A stretch of DNA of 64,000 nt, from positions 1,674,001 through 1,738,000 of the forward strand of contig JARFIW010001452.1 of assembly GCA_036346225.1 (NCBI GenBank). Direction: 5' to 3'. The notes below the pieces were generated by a model that saw only the letters and a program-made list of their open reading frames with translations, made no database searches and was not told the DNA's origin. This DNA comes from Platerodrilus igneus (Eukaryota; Arthropoda; Insecta; Coleoptera; Lycidae). The position numbers and the translations under genes were made by a program. Below are positions 55,400 through 64,000 of this stretch, one piece after another (the stretch's first letter is position 1; each line of letters starts with the position of its first letter).

Positions 55400-55620
55400 T
55401 CTCTACCATTCCTAATTTCTAGATACCTTTGTTGGCACCTGCCGTATCCATCATCATTCTCCACCACACTATCGAGAGGAGGGAGGGCATGAGACAATTC
55501 CAGACACACTTTAGTGGAGTGTGCCCCCTACACATTTTTTAAACAATAACGTATCGGAACCTTAAATGGCTGCGTGCCGTGTGGCTGAAGGCCAATAAGT
55601 GAAATGAAGAAGAAGAAGAA

Positions 55621-55630
55621 AACCTAGCAT
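55621..55630. repeat. Target-site duplication of the I-clade LINE, right copy
   Basis: AACCTAGCAT, identical to 50581-50590. Confidence 0.8.
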
Positions 55631-56705
55631 TTTGGTAATTATTAATACTAACCGGTAATTATTAAAAATAACTAGCGATCATTAATATTTACAGTTATAG
55701 TTCGGTATAAAAGTGATAAATTTGACTTTTAATAATTAAAAAAGCAATATTTAACAATCTAACAATTATATAAAAAAAATATTAGAAAACAAATATTGAC
55801 CGATAATATTTTTCTATACTCCAGTTAACATAAAATCACACAATTTGTTTATATTTTTCATTTTATTAAAAACACAGTCAATTTATTGAAAATTAAAAGT
55901 TACAAAAAAAATGGAAAGTAATAATTATATGCTTTGATCTAGTATATTGTCAGATAAAAAGTTGAATTTTATTTTGTACTGAAACTAACTAAATGTTTTA
56001 CTTAACTTATCTATTTTCGTTACTAAAGTTTTATGACAGTTTGGTTTAAGTTAAATATAAAATTTTTTAATTTTAATTATTTTAATATAATTATGATTTC
56101 AGATCAAAATATTTTAATTCCTGACCATTCAAATTTAAGTTTGACTTTGATTTTTTGGATTGATTAAAATATTTTAATTATTTTCAAACAAAAAAGTTTT
56201 GATGGTAAAGAGGATGCTGTTTTTATGTTTAAAATCGATTTAAACTTCTTTGCTTTGTTCGTATTTAAAAATGTAACCGTCTCTTTAACAATAACATGAT
56301 CAAATTATTTCTATGATGTTTTTGCACTTACAAAATTCTAAAACCATAGGTCGAAAGTTCATCGCTTATGAATATAATTAAATTTTTTCTTGAGCATTTA
56401 AATATTTTTTAAATTCAATTTATGTTTTTTTTTAAAAATATAAAACTTCATCTAATACGAATAAAAATATGACATTAAACTAATTAATATTGTTAATGTT
56501 TATAATTGATAATATTTATATTTAATTTTTTACTCATTTTGTTTTTTATTTATCACATATATCAACAAGACTATGTTATTATTAATTATGACCGGTTAAT
56601 TTGAAAAAATATTATAAAATTAATTACTTTAATCTATATTTTTGCTTATTATTAATAATGACCAGTCATTATTAATAATAACAGGTTAATTACTTTGATA
56701 CGTTC
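55631..56705. mobile_element. MITE-like AT-rich element with inverted ends
   Basis: The left end (ggtaattattaatactaacc, then ggtaattattaaaaataac, 55634-55675) is the approximate inverted complement of the right end (aataatgaccagtcattatt, 56655-56674, then aataacaggtt, 56679-56689). Within each end the motif is itself repeated in inverted form. The middle is very AT-rich and has no reading frame. Probably a non-autonomous DNA element; boundaries are approximate. Confidence 0.55.
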
Positions 56706-56734
56706 CAATTTTGCTTTTAAATTTTCTTGGTTAA

Positions 56735-58390
56735 TTCAATACCCGCTCGAATAAACTCCGTTTCAATCCTTAAATTCTTCAACAACCCCCTATAGTGTAC
56801 CTGTTCAGTATAAGCTCACTTAACATAACTTTAACTCAAATCCACTCTGTTTCTAAAACGAAAATTTGTTCGATAAATAAATAGTTTATATCCTGTTTTA
56901 GGTATCCGTTAGTTTGTTAAACATTCCGATAACGTATAATAGCTTTCTTATGTGTTTTCCATCTAAATCTTCGTCCAAATAGTGTATTGAACTATCGGAT
57001 TAAACTGCGTTTTCCACTTTTAATCGCGCTTTTAATAACGCGAGGATTTGCAGTTCGAATTCGTGTTATTTGAAGCAATTTTGAATTTGATTTTGCAGCT
57101 TGTTCGTTGAAATATTTGCTACAGCGATGTACGTTTTGTTGTTCGACAAGTAAGAGGTACCTTGCGTGTATTCGCTTTTAGCTGGAGGCAAATGGGTTCT
57201 TTCTTTTGTTACATGCCAAAATGGCAATGTTTCATGTTTTAGATTTAGATATAATTTATAAGTTAATTGCCGCGCTTTTTAAATTAATAATGTTAACTTC
57301 CGTCGTCGCGGACAGTCGCGTCTGCGCAGAGTAAATGCGGAGGTGTGCGAGTGTCGAAAGCGGGAACTAAGACAGAAAACCTGAAGAAGGCAACAACTAT
57401 CTGAGTGGTGTGTGTTTATCTTGCCTCTATCGTTCCGTTACCTTATCTCTTTTCATCCCCCTACGAGTGCAGTAGAGCTTTAGGACGGATGGCAATTTGA
57501 AGTTCAACATAGCGTAAGCCAACCCAATTTAACCACCGCTGGTTCCCGAGATTAAATTTCGAGACACCCATCACATAAGTAATTTGATTTTACTTAAATT
57601 ATGCATGTTAATTTGACTTAGATAGCGATTGCATCACCCGTAAAACGTGGTCGGTATATGCCACAAAATGGCGGGTAATTATTCCGCGTAATAGGTAACA
57701 CTTTATATAAACCAACTGCTTTTGTCTGTAGACCAATTGCTTTTGTCCGTAGACCGCTGCTGCAGTTATGGTAGCAGGCTAAATAAATCCCGACGACCGT
57801 GGCGTTGCTGTGCTGACTCACCCCAGACGACTTGTAAGCTAAGTATCCGTTTTCTTTTGTGTGTGTCAATGGCATATTCCGTATCAGCATTTGGTGTAGT
57901 TACGCGATAAAAAACGTGACATTGTCGAACTATTGTTTGTGGCCGCTAATCGATATTATCGCTCTACAGGTGTGATGTACCATTGTTAAAAATGTTAGAC
58001 AGACACACGCTTATTCTTTTATACTGATTGGTTTATTTTACAAACGATACTATGTACAACTTAAAAGATGTCTGACAAAGGCTCTCACACGTTAATTCTT
58101 TCCTACTAATTAGTTATTTTACAAAAATTATTAGGTGAAATTTTAAAAACGCTTGACAAAAGCTCTCACATAATGATTTACTACTGATTAATTTTATTTT
58201 GTGTGAAATGCGAGATGCGCACTTCAGATTCCTAAATTGTCCATATAATATAATTGTTTGCTGTAAAATAGTAACTCTAAATTTATTTCTTTCGCTTGTT
58301 TGTATAGAACCCCCCCACTTTCTGGGTTTGGTAGTTAGCCTGGTATTTACTATTCTTCCGGCTAGGTCTAAGTACGTAGCAACTTTAACC
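56735..58390 (+). repeat. Dispersed repeat X, copy 2
   Basis: Counterpart of 28630-30310 without the SINE. It holds an extra block at about 57240-57700 (gtcgcggacagtcgcgtctg, cctgaagaaggcaacaac) that is absent from copy 1 and less AT-rich. No protein is conserved between the copies. It ends acgtagcaactttaacc where the PLE4 palindrome starts. Confidence 0.6.
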
Positions 58391-58439
58391 GTAAGAATGA
58401 AATTTAATGCGAGTGACTCAATATTAGCCACAAGGGCAT

Positions 58440-58482
58440 CCTGTCGACGCGTTTCGCCCTTGTTGGGGCTCATCAGGACAGG
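58440..58482 (-). ncRNA. Hammerhead ribozyme, PLE4 left arm
   Basis: Minus strand: stem I CCTGTC/GACAGG (6 bp), intact CTGATGA box, stem II GCCC/GGGC with loop CAACAA, intact GAAA, palindromic stem III ACGCGT and a GUC cleavage site just before GACAGG. All core nucleotides match the hammerhead consensus. The very short stem III would favour action as a dimer. Confidence 0.85.
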
Positions 58483-58670
58483 AGTAGCAAAGATGTAATA
58501 TTTAACACAAACACATTATGGGAAGTACAGCATTACCCAGCCCACAATTTGTGCCTTCGTGATGTTTCACCTAACTTTGCAGGTTTTATCAACAGTCGAC
58601 ACGGAGGAGATCAGACTCAATTGTCTTTTTCCCACAATGTGTTTGTGTTAAATATTACATCTTTGCTACT

Positions 58671-58713
58671 CCTGTCCTGATGAGCCTCAATAAGGGCGAA
58701 ACGCGTCGACAGG
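58671..58713 (+). ncRNA. Hammerhead ribozyme, PLE4 right arm
   Basis: Stem I CCTGTC (58671-58676) with GACAGG (58708-58713), intact CTGATGA and GAAA boxes, stem II GCCT/GGGC (one G-U pair) with loop CAATAA, palindromic stem III ACGCGT and a GUC site. The C-to-T difference from the left-arm copy in stem II keeps pairing. Confidence 0.85.
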
Positions 58714-58762
58714 ATGCCCTTGTGACTAATATTGAGTCACTCGCCATTACATTTCATTCTTT

Positions 58763-58764
<2 letters not shown>

Positions 58765-58808
<44 letters not shown>

Positions 58809-58813
58809 TATTA
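58765..58813. repeat. (TA)n microsatellite between PLE4 and LTR C
   Basis: TA run with one ca interruption, ending tatattatcg before TGTAGG. Confidence 0.95.
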
Positions 58814-58816
58814 TCG

Positions 58817-61020
58817 TGTAGGTTATATGTAAAAAGGGATAGATAAGTCAAGAAAGTAATATTGGAAGGACCTTGTATATAGAAAACAAGAATACATTTT
58901 TTACGCTTCAAATCAATTAGTTTTGACCTTAAAACAAACGTATAATAACATACATTTGTATCAATAAATCTTAATTTTAAAGTTGCATGGTGTGGAAGCT
59001 TTGCAGTACATAAAAACTCAAGAATAATGTGAGGACAATTAGCTTTAATATTCTAAGGTTCTAAACCGAGAACATCAAATAATAGGGAGAAAGCTTTTGT
59101 TTACAGAATATAAAATCAATAATTTAAGCGTATTTTAATTCCATATAAGGAACGTATTGTACGAAAAGCCTTGCAGTATATAAAATCGATGTAAACGCGT
59201 ATATTCGTTTAACTAACAAAGCGTCCGTTAAAAACAAATCTGTAGAAAGTCTACAGGCTAAACAACTTGGGAAAATACAATTTCAAACTGGCAAACAATT
59301 CATAAAAAGGACTTTCAGACAAATAAACAATTCGAGAAATCATAATGTATATTGAAACATAATTCTTTAGAAATTTGAGGTAACAACCGAAGCGAAGGTC
59401 AAGAAACATCAGATGGTTTTAAAACAAAGCACAGGGTAAGGGAAGATGAAAGATAACAGACGTTGTACAAAACAGCCGTTTAAAGCACGCGATAATTTGT
59501 AGAGGCTAACGACAATATTGAGTTTAAGTTGCTATAGTGGGATTTTAACAAAGAAAGCAAACAATTGGAAGATAGACTTGCAACATGTTTTTGATTGGTT
59601 GATTGTGATTGGGGTGAGAAACTTTTCTAAGAGTATTGCAACCGTTAAGCACGCTAATTAGTATTTCGAACTAAAGCTACGATGGGGTGAGAAATTTCTT
59701 AGTTTTCAAAGATTGTTCTGTTTTGAATTTTAAGAATCGGTTGAGGTGGAGGTGAATTTCGATGAAAATAGGTTACAGGGGGTAGGCTTGGACGCTTATA
59801 AATACACTAGGAGACGTAGTGAGGCTCTTATTTCTTCTGTTCGCCTCAGACCTATATGGTGTAACATCAAAGCTGAAAATTTGTAGATAGGGTGATAATG
59901 CAGTCCGTTTAATTTAATTACAAGTGTTTAAAAGCACGAGTAGGTGCTATTTCATAAATGCGGCTGTAAGTTTAAATACGCAAAAAGAACAAGAGATGTT
60001 ACAAAGGTAAACGAGCCAAGATATTTTTCGGAACGAGGGTGCTGGTTGTATGGTATATCCAGAAGCCGACGAACATATTTGGACGATTATATGGGTAGCT
60101 GTATTGAAGGCGTCTACTTAGATTTGGATGAACGAGGGGAAATGAGTTTTCAGTACATGTAGCAGAAGGAAGTTGGACGTAATTCATGGACGAGGATTTG
60201 GTGGACGAAGTCTACAGAGGTGATGGTTCAAACGCATACACCAGGTAAAGAAATTTGTTTTCTTTATTATTGTTTGAACATTTGTGCTGGTAATTTGTGT
60301 TAGAGTGATTTGACGTATTTGGTAAATATTTTATAAACATAAAATTTATTTTGAAGGTTATCTGAAAAAGACAATTTGATTTTATTATTTGAAGGTATAT
60401 ATACATGTAGTATATTTTAATGTAAAGAGTAAACGGGTCTTTAGAGTAGTTTAAAACAATATGCAATTTTTTATGCATTCAGAGTAAGAAGGTTCATACT
60501 GAACTCACCATAGACCAGGGTAAATTTCAATTTAGGGTTTCAAGATAGGCCCATCTACTTGAACTGAATATGAAGAAGTGTTGAAATAAATTAAATTTAA
60601 GAAATTTAAAAGGATATAATTGTTGATATTGTGAAAATTTATAGAGATGTTTTATATCCATTTTGTAAGCATTGAGCTGGTGTGACGTAATTTTTAATTT
60701 GTATGAATAAAAAGGTTGTATGTTTTGTTGAATTATTTGATTGGTAAATTTTTTTTTGATAGTCTAACTGATAGAGAATATGTGTAGGATGGGTAAGTAT
60801 CTCTGAAGAAGCTGGAAGCAGAGCTAGTCGTGGTACGCTGATTTGGGGGAGCTTTTCAAGAGATATTGGAATATTTTTTTTTTTGCAGCAAAATTTATGC
60901 GGCTCAAGCGTAGGATTTTTTCCTGCTAGTTATCAGCAAAACTACACAGTAATTTATAGCACCCTATCTGTGGGGCACGATTGGATCTGTTTGAGAGTTT
61001 TAGCGGAAACTTCCACAGTA
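58817..61020 (+). repeat. LTR copy C, solo LTR between TA microsatellites
   Basis: Starts TGTAGGTTATATGTAAAAAG, parallel to copy E, and ends CTTCCACAGTA at 61020, followed by atatataatacatatata. TATA box tataaata at 59797-59804; poly(A) signal near 60705. The 60235-60570 part matches copy A 7930-8290 (gaacatttgtgctg, gagtaaacgggtcttta). The 3' end holds two PBS-like modules, 60891-60951 and 60952-61020. A small frame at 59944-60162 has no counterpart in other copies. At about 2.2 kb it is the longest copy. Confidence 0.6.
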
Positions 61021-61024
61021 ATAT

Positions 61025-61027
61025 ATA

Positions 61028-61073
<46 letters not shown>
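61025..61073. repeat. (TA)n microsatellite after LTR C
   Basis: TA run between LTR C and a short PLE1-derived stub. Confidence 0.95.
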
Positions 61074-61080
<7 letters not shown>

Positions 61081-61108
61081 TGAGAATGATTTTCTTGGTT
61101 TATAGGTC

Positions 61109-61116
<8 letters not shown>
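61074..61116 (-). mobile_element. PLE1 terminal stub
   Basis: About 42 bp (tttgagaatgattttcttgg, then ttataggtcaaaaca) matching the PLE1 end at 38309-38346, again placed immediately after (TA)n. Probably an extremely 5'-truncated insertion of the same family. Confidence 0.75.

Positions 61117-61182
<66 letters not shown>
61112..61182. repeat. (CA)n then (TA)n microsatellites
   Basis: About 14 CA units followed by about 20 TA units, directly after the PLE1 stub. Confidence 0.95.
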
Positions 61183-61185
<3 letters not shown>

Positions 61186-62665
61186 TATTTATATTGCCCT
61201 TATAAGCCCTTTAATTGAGTGTTATTTTCATTGCTGTGATATAGCCTCTACGTTGGTGTTCCCTTGCTGTGAAATGTCATTTTATGATTGGTGTATCTAT
61301 TTTTATTGGGGTGAATATCAACCCCTTTTAAAATCCTATAATTTCTTTATTTCTTTTTCCACGGCTAGCTCAGTCTATCAAACCCTGAATGCTCTACTTC
61401 ACAATAATAAAGATTGTTTAATCTCTTTTTCTTCCTACTACCTAACTGTTAGAATAATTTAAATAAAGCAATCCAAAATTACACACTATAATGATTGATA
61501 ATATGTACAGTTTTATGTCAATTCAAAAATTAACCACTAAATAAATTATTCACATTCACCAAATTTAATTTTCCTGAAAGCCAGCAGAAATATCTTTGTA
61601 ATTACTCTTAAGTACCTTTCGAACGTTCGAAGATAATTTTTCTAATTTTCAAATTCTCAATTGACCTTCTTGTTGACCCTTACAGATATATAATATATAG
61701 CAAATATTAAAATTGAAACAGTCTTTAATTATTGAAAAATTTAAGATCTCTAACCTGCGATTTGCTTGCTTTTCACTGGAATTGCCTCAGAGTATCTATG
61801 GTCAGCACCCCTTGATTGTTACAGTTTGACTTGCTTCACTTGTTGGCCAGAATGATGGATTAATGGTTGCTTGTACTTTTTCCCTCAAATTTCTTGGGTA
61901 ACTTTTAATATCTTTACGTTTATTTCCTTGTAAGGATTTTCGAAGTATTTTTGGATTTTTATTTATAGGTACATCTAGAGATACATTTAGATCTTTAGAT
62001 ATACTCTTTGATCTACATTTAGATCTTTATTCGGAGCCCTAAATTGTTAAATATTAAAATAAAATTCAATTAATAGTTTATCTTACGTTTATGCGTAAAA
62101 CGGCTATTCTTCGTTGCACATATAGGCACTTTCAATTTTTCACTTTTAATAAATTATTGACTTTTCACTAATTGTTACTGGTACGTAATTTTCCACTTTA
62201 AATCGACGTGGTATGTGCCTTGTTGAAGATATGCTGTTTATTTTCGAGTTTCCTATCGTATTTTTAAGCCCCACCTATCAACGTTTTAATTGGCGTGTTC
62301 GTTGATCAAGGCTTATACTTTGCGCCTATCTCTGTAGAACCCGGCATTTCCTAGTATTTCTCGGTATTTTTCAGGGTAAATTGGGTTGTGTTTTTTTGTT
62401 TTGTTCCTTAGACCCTCCCTCACCCTAGAAATTCCGTTCTTATTTCTTTTTCTTTCTCTTGATTACCGTAAGTCGAGCGAGCTTCTTAATACTGATTTTG
62501 TTCTTTTCTTCCTGGTCCGTTAGCCTTACAGATAATATGGCAATCGAAGAAAGTATAGTATGAAATAACGTTTAGTACATGCCATACTACGTACTCTCGC
62601 TGTATGAAAGAGTTAGAGGCTCATGTGAGTAAGTAACGGTCAGCGAATTCTCGTGAACATAGCAG
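61183..62665. other. Stretch without recognised genes
   Basis: AT-rich, with short frames of no family. The pyrimidine-rich 62380-62530 part may belong to the LTR or leader of the following BEL/Pao relic; this is not supported by a second copy. Confidence 0.4.
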
Positions 62666-62669
62666 CCGC

Positions 62670-63225
62670 TACAAATTTCCAAAATTGAGTTAAGAAAGTT
62701 TGAAGGTGAATTGCAGAATTGGTCTTTCTGGTGGGTTCAATTTGAAAGATAAGTTTCGGTACTTAGATTAAAGTATGATACCACGATCAAAAGTTAAGAA
62801 ATCAGTAGGCGCTATCCACATTCTATCGAGAACTATTCAACGGTAATCGAAGCACTAAAAGCAAGATTTGGGAAGAAGGAGTTGATTTTTGATCTCGACG
62901 TTCGTAAATTTATAACAAAATTTTTGGTAAAATCACAACAAAGGAAAAGTCGTCGATTGGCTGCTCTTTATATGATGAAGTGGTCGGTAAGGGAAATACC
63001 CTAGAATCGTTAGGCATATCGGCAGCTATTTACTGCAATATTCTAAAGATGTCTTTAGTCAAATCATTTTTATCAGAAGATACATTAAGGATGTGGCAGA
63101 GGCTGGTTAAAGTTCTTGAAAAAAGTGTGTGCAATCAATTGTTGGATTTTATGAATAAAAAAGTCAACGAACGTACGGTATTATCAGGTTTGCAAAAGGT
63201 GTTTAACCAACTTGGAGTTTTGTAA
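62670..63225 (+). pseudogene. BEL/Pao gag, degraded
   Basis: Reads in pieces: FPKL and RKFEGELQNWSFWWVQFE (62690-62745, frame changes within), the P-K-L-x-x-F-x-G-x-x-x-x-W-x-x-F-W-x-x-F signature of BEL/Pao gag. Then YSTVIEALKARFGKKELI (about 62833-62890). A frame at 62980-63225 has LESLGISAAIYCNILKMSLV and DTLRMWQRLVK. Stops break each piece. Confidence 0.75.
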
Positions 63226-63289
63226 CTTCTTGCTATGTTACCTAAAGTTCTACGTCAAGGAGCTTGGGCACTAATACTGAATTGGGATC

Positions 63290-64000
63290 AATTATTATTA
63301 CCTAACGCGTATGCAAAAAGTTTAAGTTATTTTGGCATCGTTAAATATAATAAAAGACATTAATATTCCTAGACGTTTAAGATCGTTTTTGCATAGAGTG
63401 AATGTAGTCTATACTGCTTCCTGGACGGTAGTAAGTCACCTTATGTAACAGTTACATATTTGAGATACAAAAACGCCGGTGAAATATCTATGTAACTCCT
63501 TCAGACAATGCCAAGAGTGGATCCTGCGAAGAAAGTACTATTCCTAGATTGGAACTGTTGACGTGCGTAACTGAGTGTAAGCTGAATAAATCTGTATGTG
63601 AAGCTTTATATTTGAATTGTAAAAAATACTATTGCACAAATTTGTCAACTACTCTTGCTTGATTACACGTTGTGAAAATTGAAGTGTTTTTGTCGCTAAT
63701 CGTGAAAAGGACATCAGACGCCTTAGTAATACAAGCTACTGGAGGCACATTCCAGATAATCAGAACCCAGCTGACCTTCTATCACGAGGATGTGAGGTGA
63801 AAGAATTGTTAGATTTATGATGGTGCTGGTAGGGGCTGAGCTGGTTGAAACTGGAAGCGGAAGCCTGGCCAGGAAAAAACCTGTACCAAGTGGAGAATGG
63901 CAGATGTAGAAAGGGGTAACGCTATTTTGTCAAGTTAAATTCCACTGTTCATTCATTGTTAACTTATACTTCATACCCAACACGTATTCGTGTTGTTGCA
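63290..64000 (+). pseudogene. BEL/Pao pol RNase H region, degraded and cut by the window end
   Basis: After gag, without protease or reverse transcriptase between, comes DINIPRRLRSFLHRVNVVY (about 63360-63415), the segment before BEL/Pao RNase H. At about 63700-63805 the sequence reads FVANREKDIRRL, YWRHIPDNQNPADLLSRGC, where W-x-x-I-P-x-x-x-N-P-A-D-x-x-S-R-G is the end of the RNase H region and the approach to integrase. The missing middle implies a deletion of about 2 kb. Many stops. Confidence 0.75.

Larger units (their letters stand above)
50591..55620 (+). mobile_element. I-clade LINE insertion with 10-bp duplication and (GAA)n tail
   Basis: Full extent of the LINE. It begins gaaccaataataata just after the left AACCTAGCAT and ends in a simple-repeat tail, tgaagaagaagaagaa (55605-55620), just before the right AACCTAGCAT. 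Length 5.03 kb including a deletion between endonuclease and reverse transcriptase. EN, RT and RNase H in this order, plus a non-poly(A) repeat tail, define the I group. The 3' UTR contains ctgcgtgccgtgtggctgaagg. Confidence 0.85.
58393..58764. mobile_element. PLE4: 372-bp palindrome with two facing hammerheads
   Basis: Inverted arms 58393-58523 and 58630-58764 (gcgagtgactcaatattag / ctaatattgagtcactcgc, acacaaacacattatggga / tcccacaatgtgtttgtgt) surround a 106-bp unique centre. Each arm holds a hammerhead ribozyme. No protein is encoded, so it is a non-autonomous or solo form. The right end touches (TA)n; the left end touches repeat X. Confidence 0.8.

Noticed and set aside
57380..57420. cctgaagaaggcaac as a further hammerhead-like box
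   Set aside because: No GAAA box or matching stem follows within a suitable distance.

Overview
The window is eukaryotic and reads as a repeat-rich arthropod, most likely insect, genome. It is AT-rich, has long (TA)n microsatellites and no bacterial gene organisation, and almost every protein-coding trace belongs to a transposable element. I find no complete host gene. One short open reading frame with a stop codon and a poly(A) signal, at about 14940-15203, is the only plausible host exon, and I do not recognise it.

Layout. 1-2780: 3' part of a Ty3/gypsy pol (RNase H, integrase) and its probable LTR. 2.8-7.4 kb: old relics (jockey-like reverse transcriptase, a LINE endonuclease fragment, a 296-bp tandem dimer). 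7.75-14.8 kb: a gag-bearing LTR element with two deleted LTRs, then a long solo LTR of the same family set inside a (TA)n tract. 14.95-15.2 kb: a hammerhead ribozyme motif and the possible exon. 17.8-20.5 kb: a DNA transposon with terminal inverted repeats and a broken DUF7869-like protein. 20.5-21.0 kb: a foldback/MITE. 21.2-25.1 kb (minus): an R1-type LINE. 25.8-28.3 kb (minus): a hAT/ZMYM1-like relic. 28.6-30.3 kb: a dispersed repeat carrying a tRNA-derived SINE with a perfect 15-bp target-site duplication. 32.7-36.9 kb: an RTE/L2-like LINE followed by extra copies of its 3' end. 38.3-46.1 kb: three different Penelope-like elements (PLEs), separated from one another by (TA)n tracts. 46.1-48.4 kb: a second RTE/L2-like LINE. 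48.5-50.6 kb: another long LTR. 50.6-55.6 kb: an I-clade LINE bounded by a perfect 10-bp duplication. 55.6-56.7 kb: a MITE-like palindrome. 56.7-58.4 kb: second copy of the dispersed repeat. 58.4-58.8 kb: a short palindrome with two facing hammerhead ribozymes. 58.8-61.0 kb: another long LTR between (TA)n tracts. 62.7-64.0 kb: a BEL/Pao relic.

Three patterns link these pieces. First, PLEs and one LTR family repeatedly abut (TA)n microsatellites, so several junctions in the window are TA tracts. Second, the 3' ends of that LTR family carry tandem modules of about 50-75 bp; each starts with a sequence resembling a tRNA-Lys primer-binding site and ends with the LTR terminus CACAGCA. Third, all four PLE families carry hammerhead or hammerhead-like motifs whose stem III is a palindrome of 4, 6 or 8 nt, and the two PLE1 copies show a compensatory change in stem I. 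All calls rest on reading by eye; no alignment or database search was possible.
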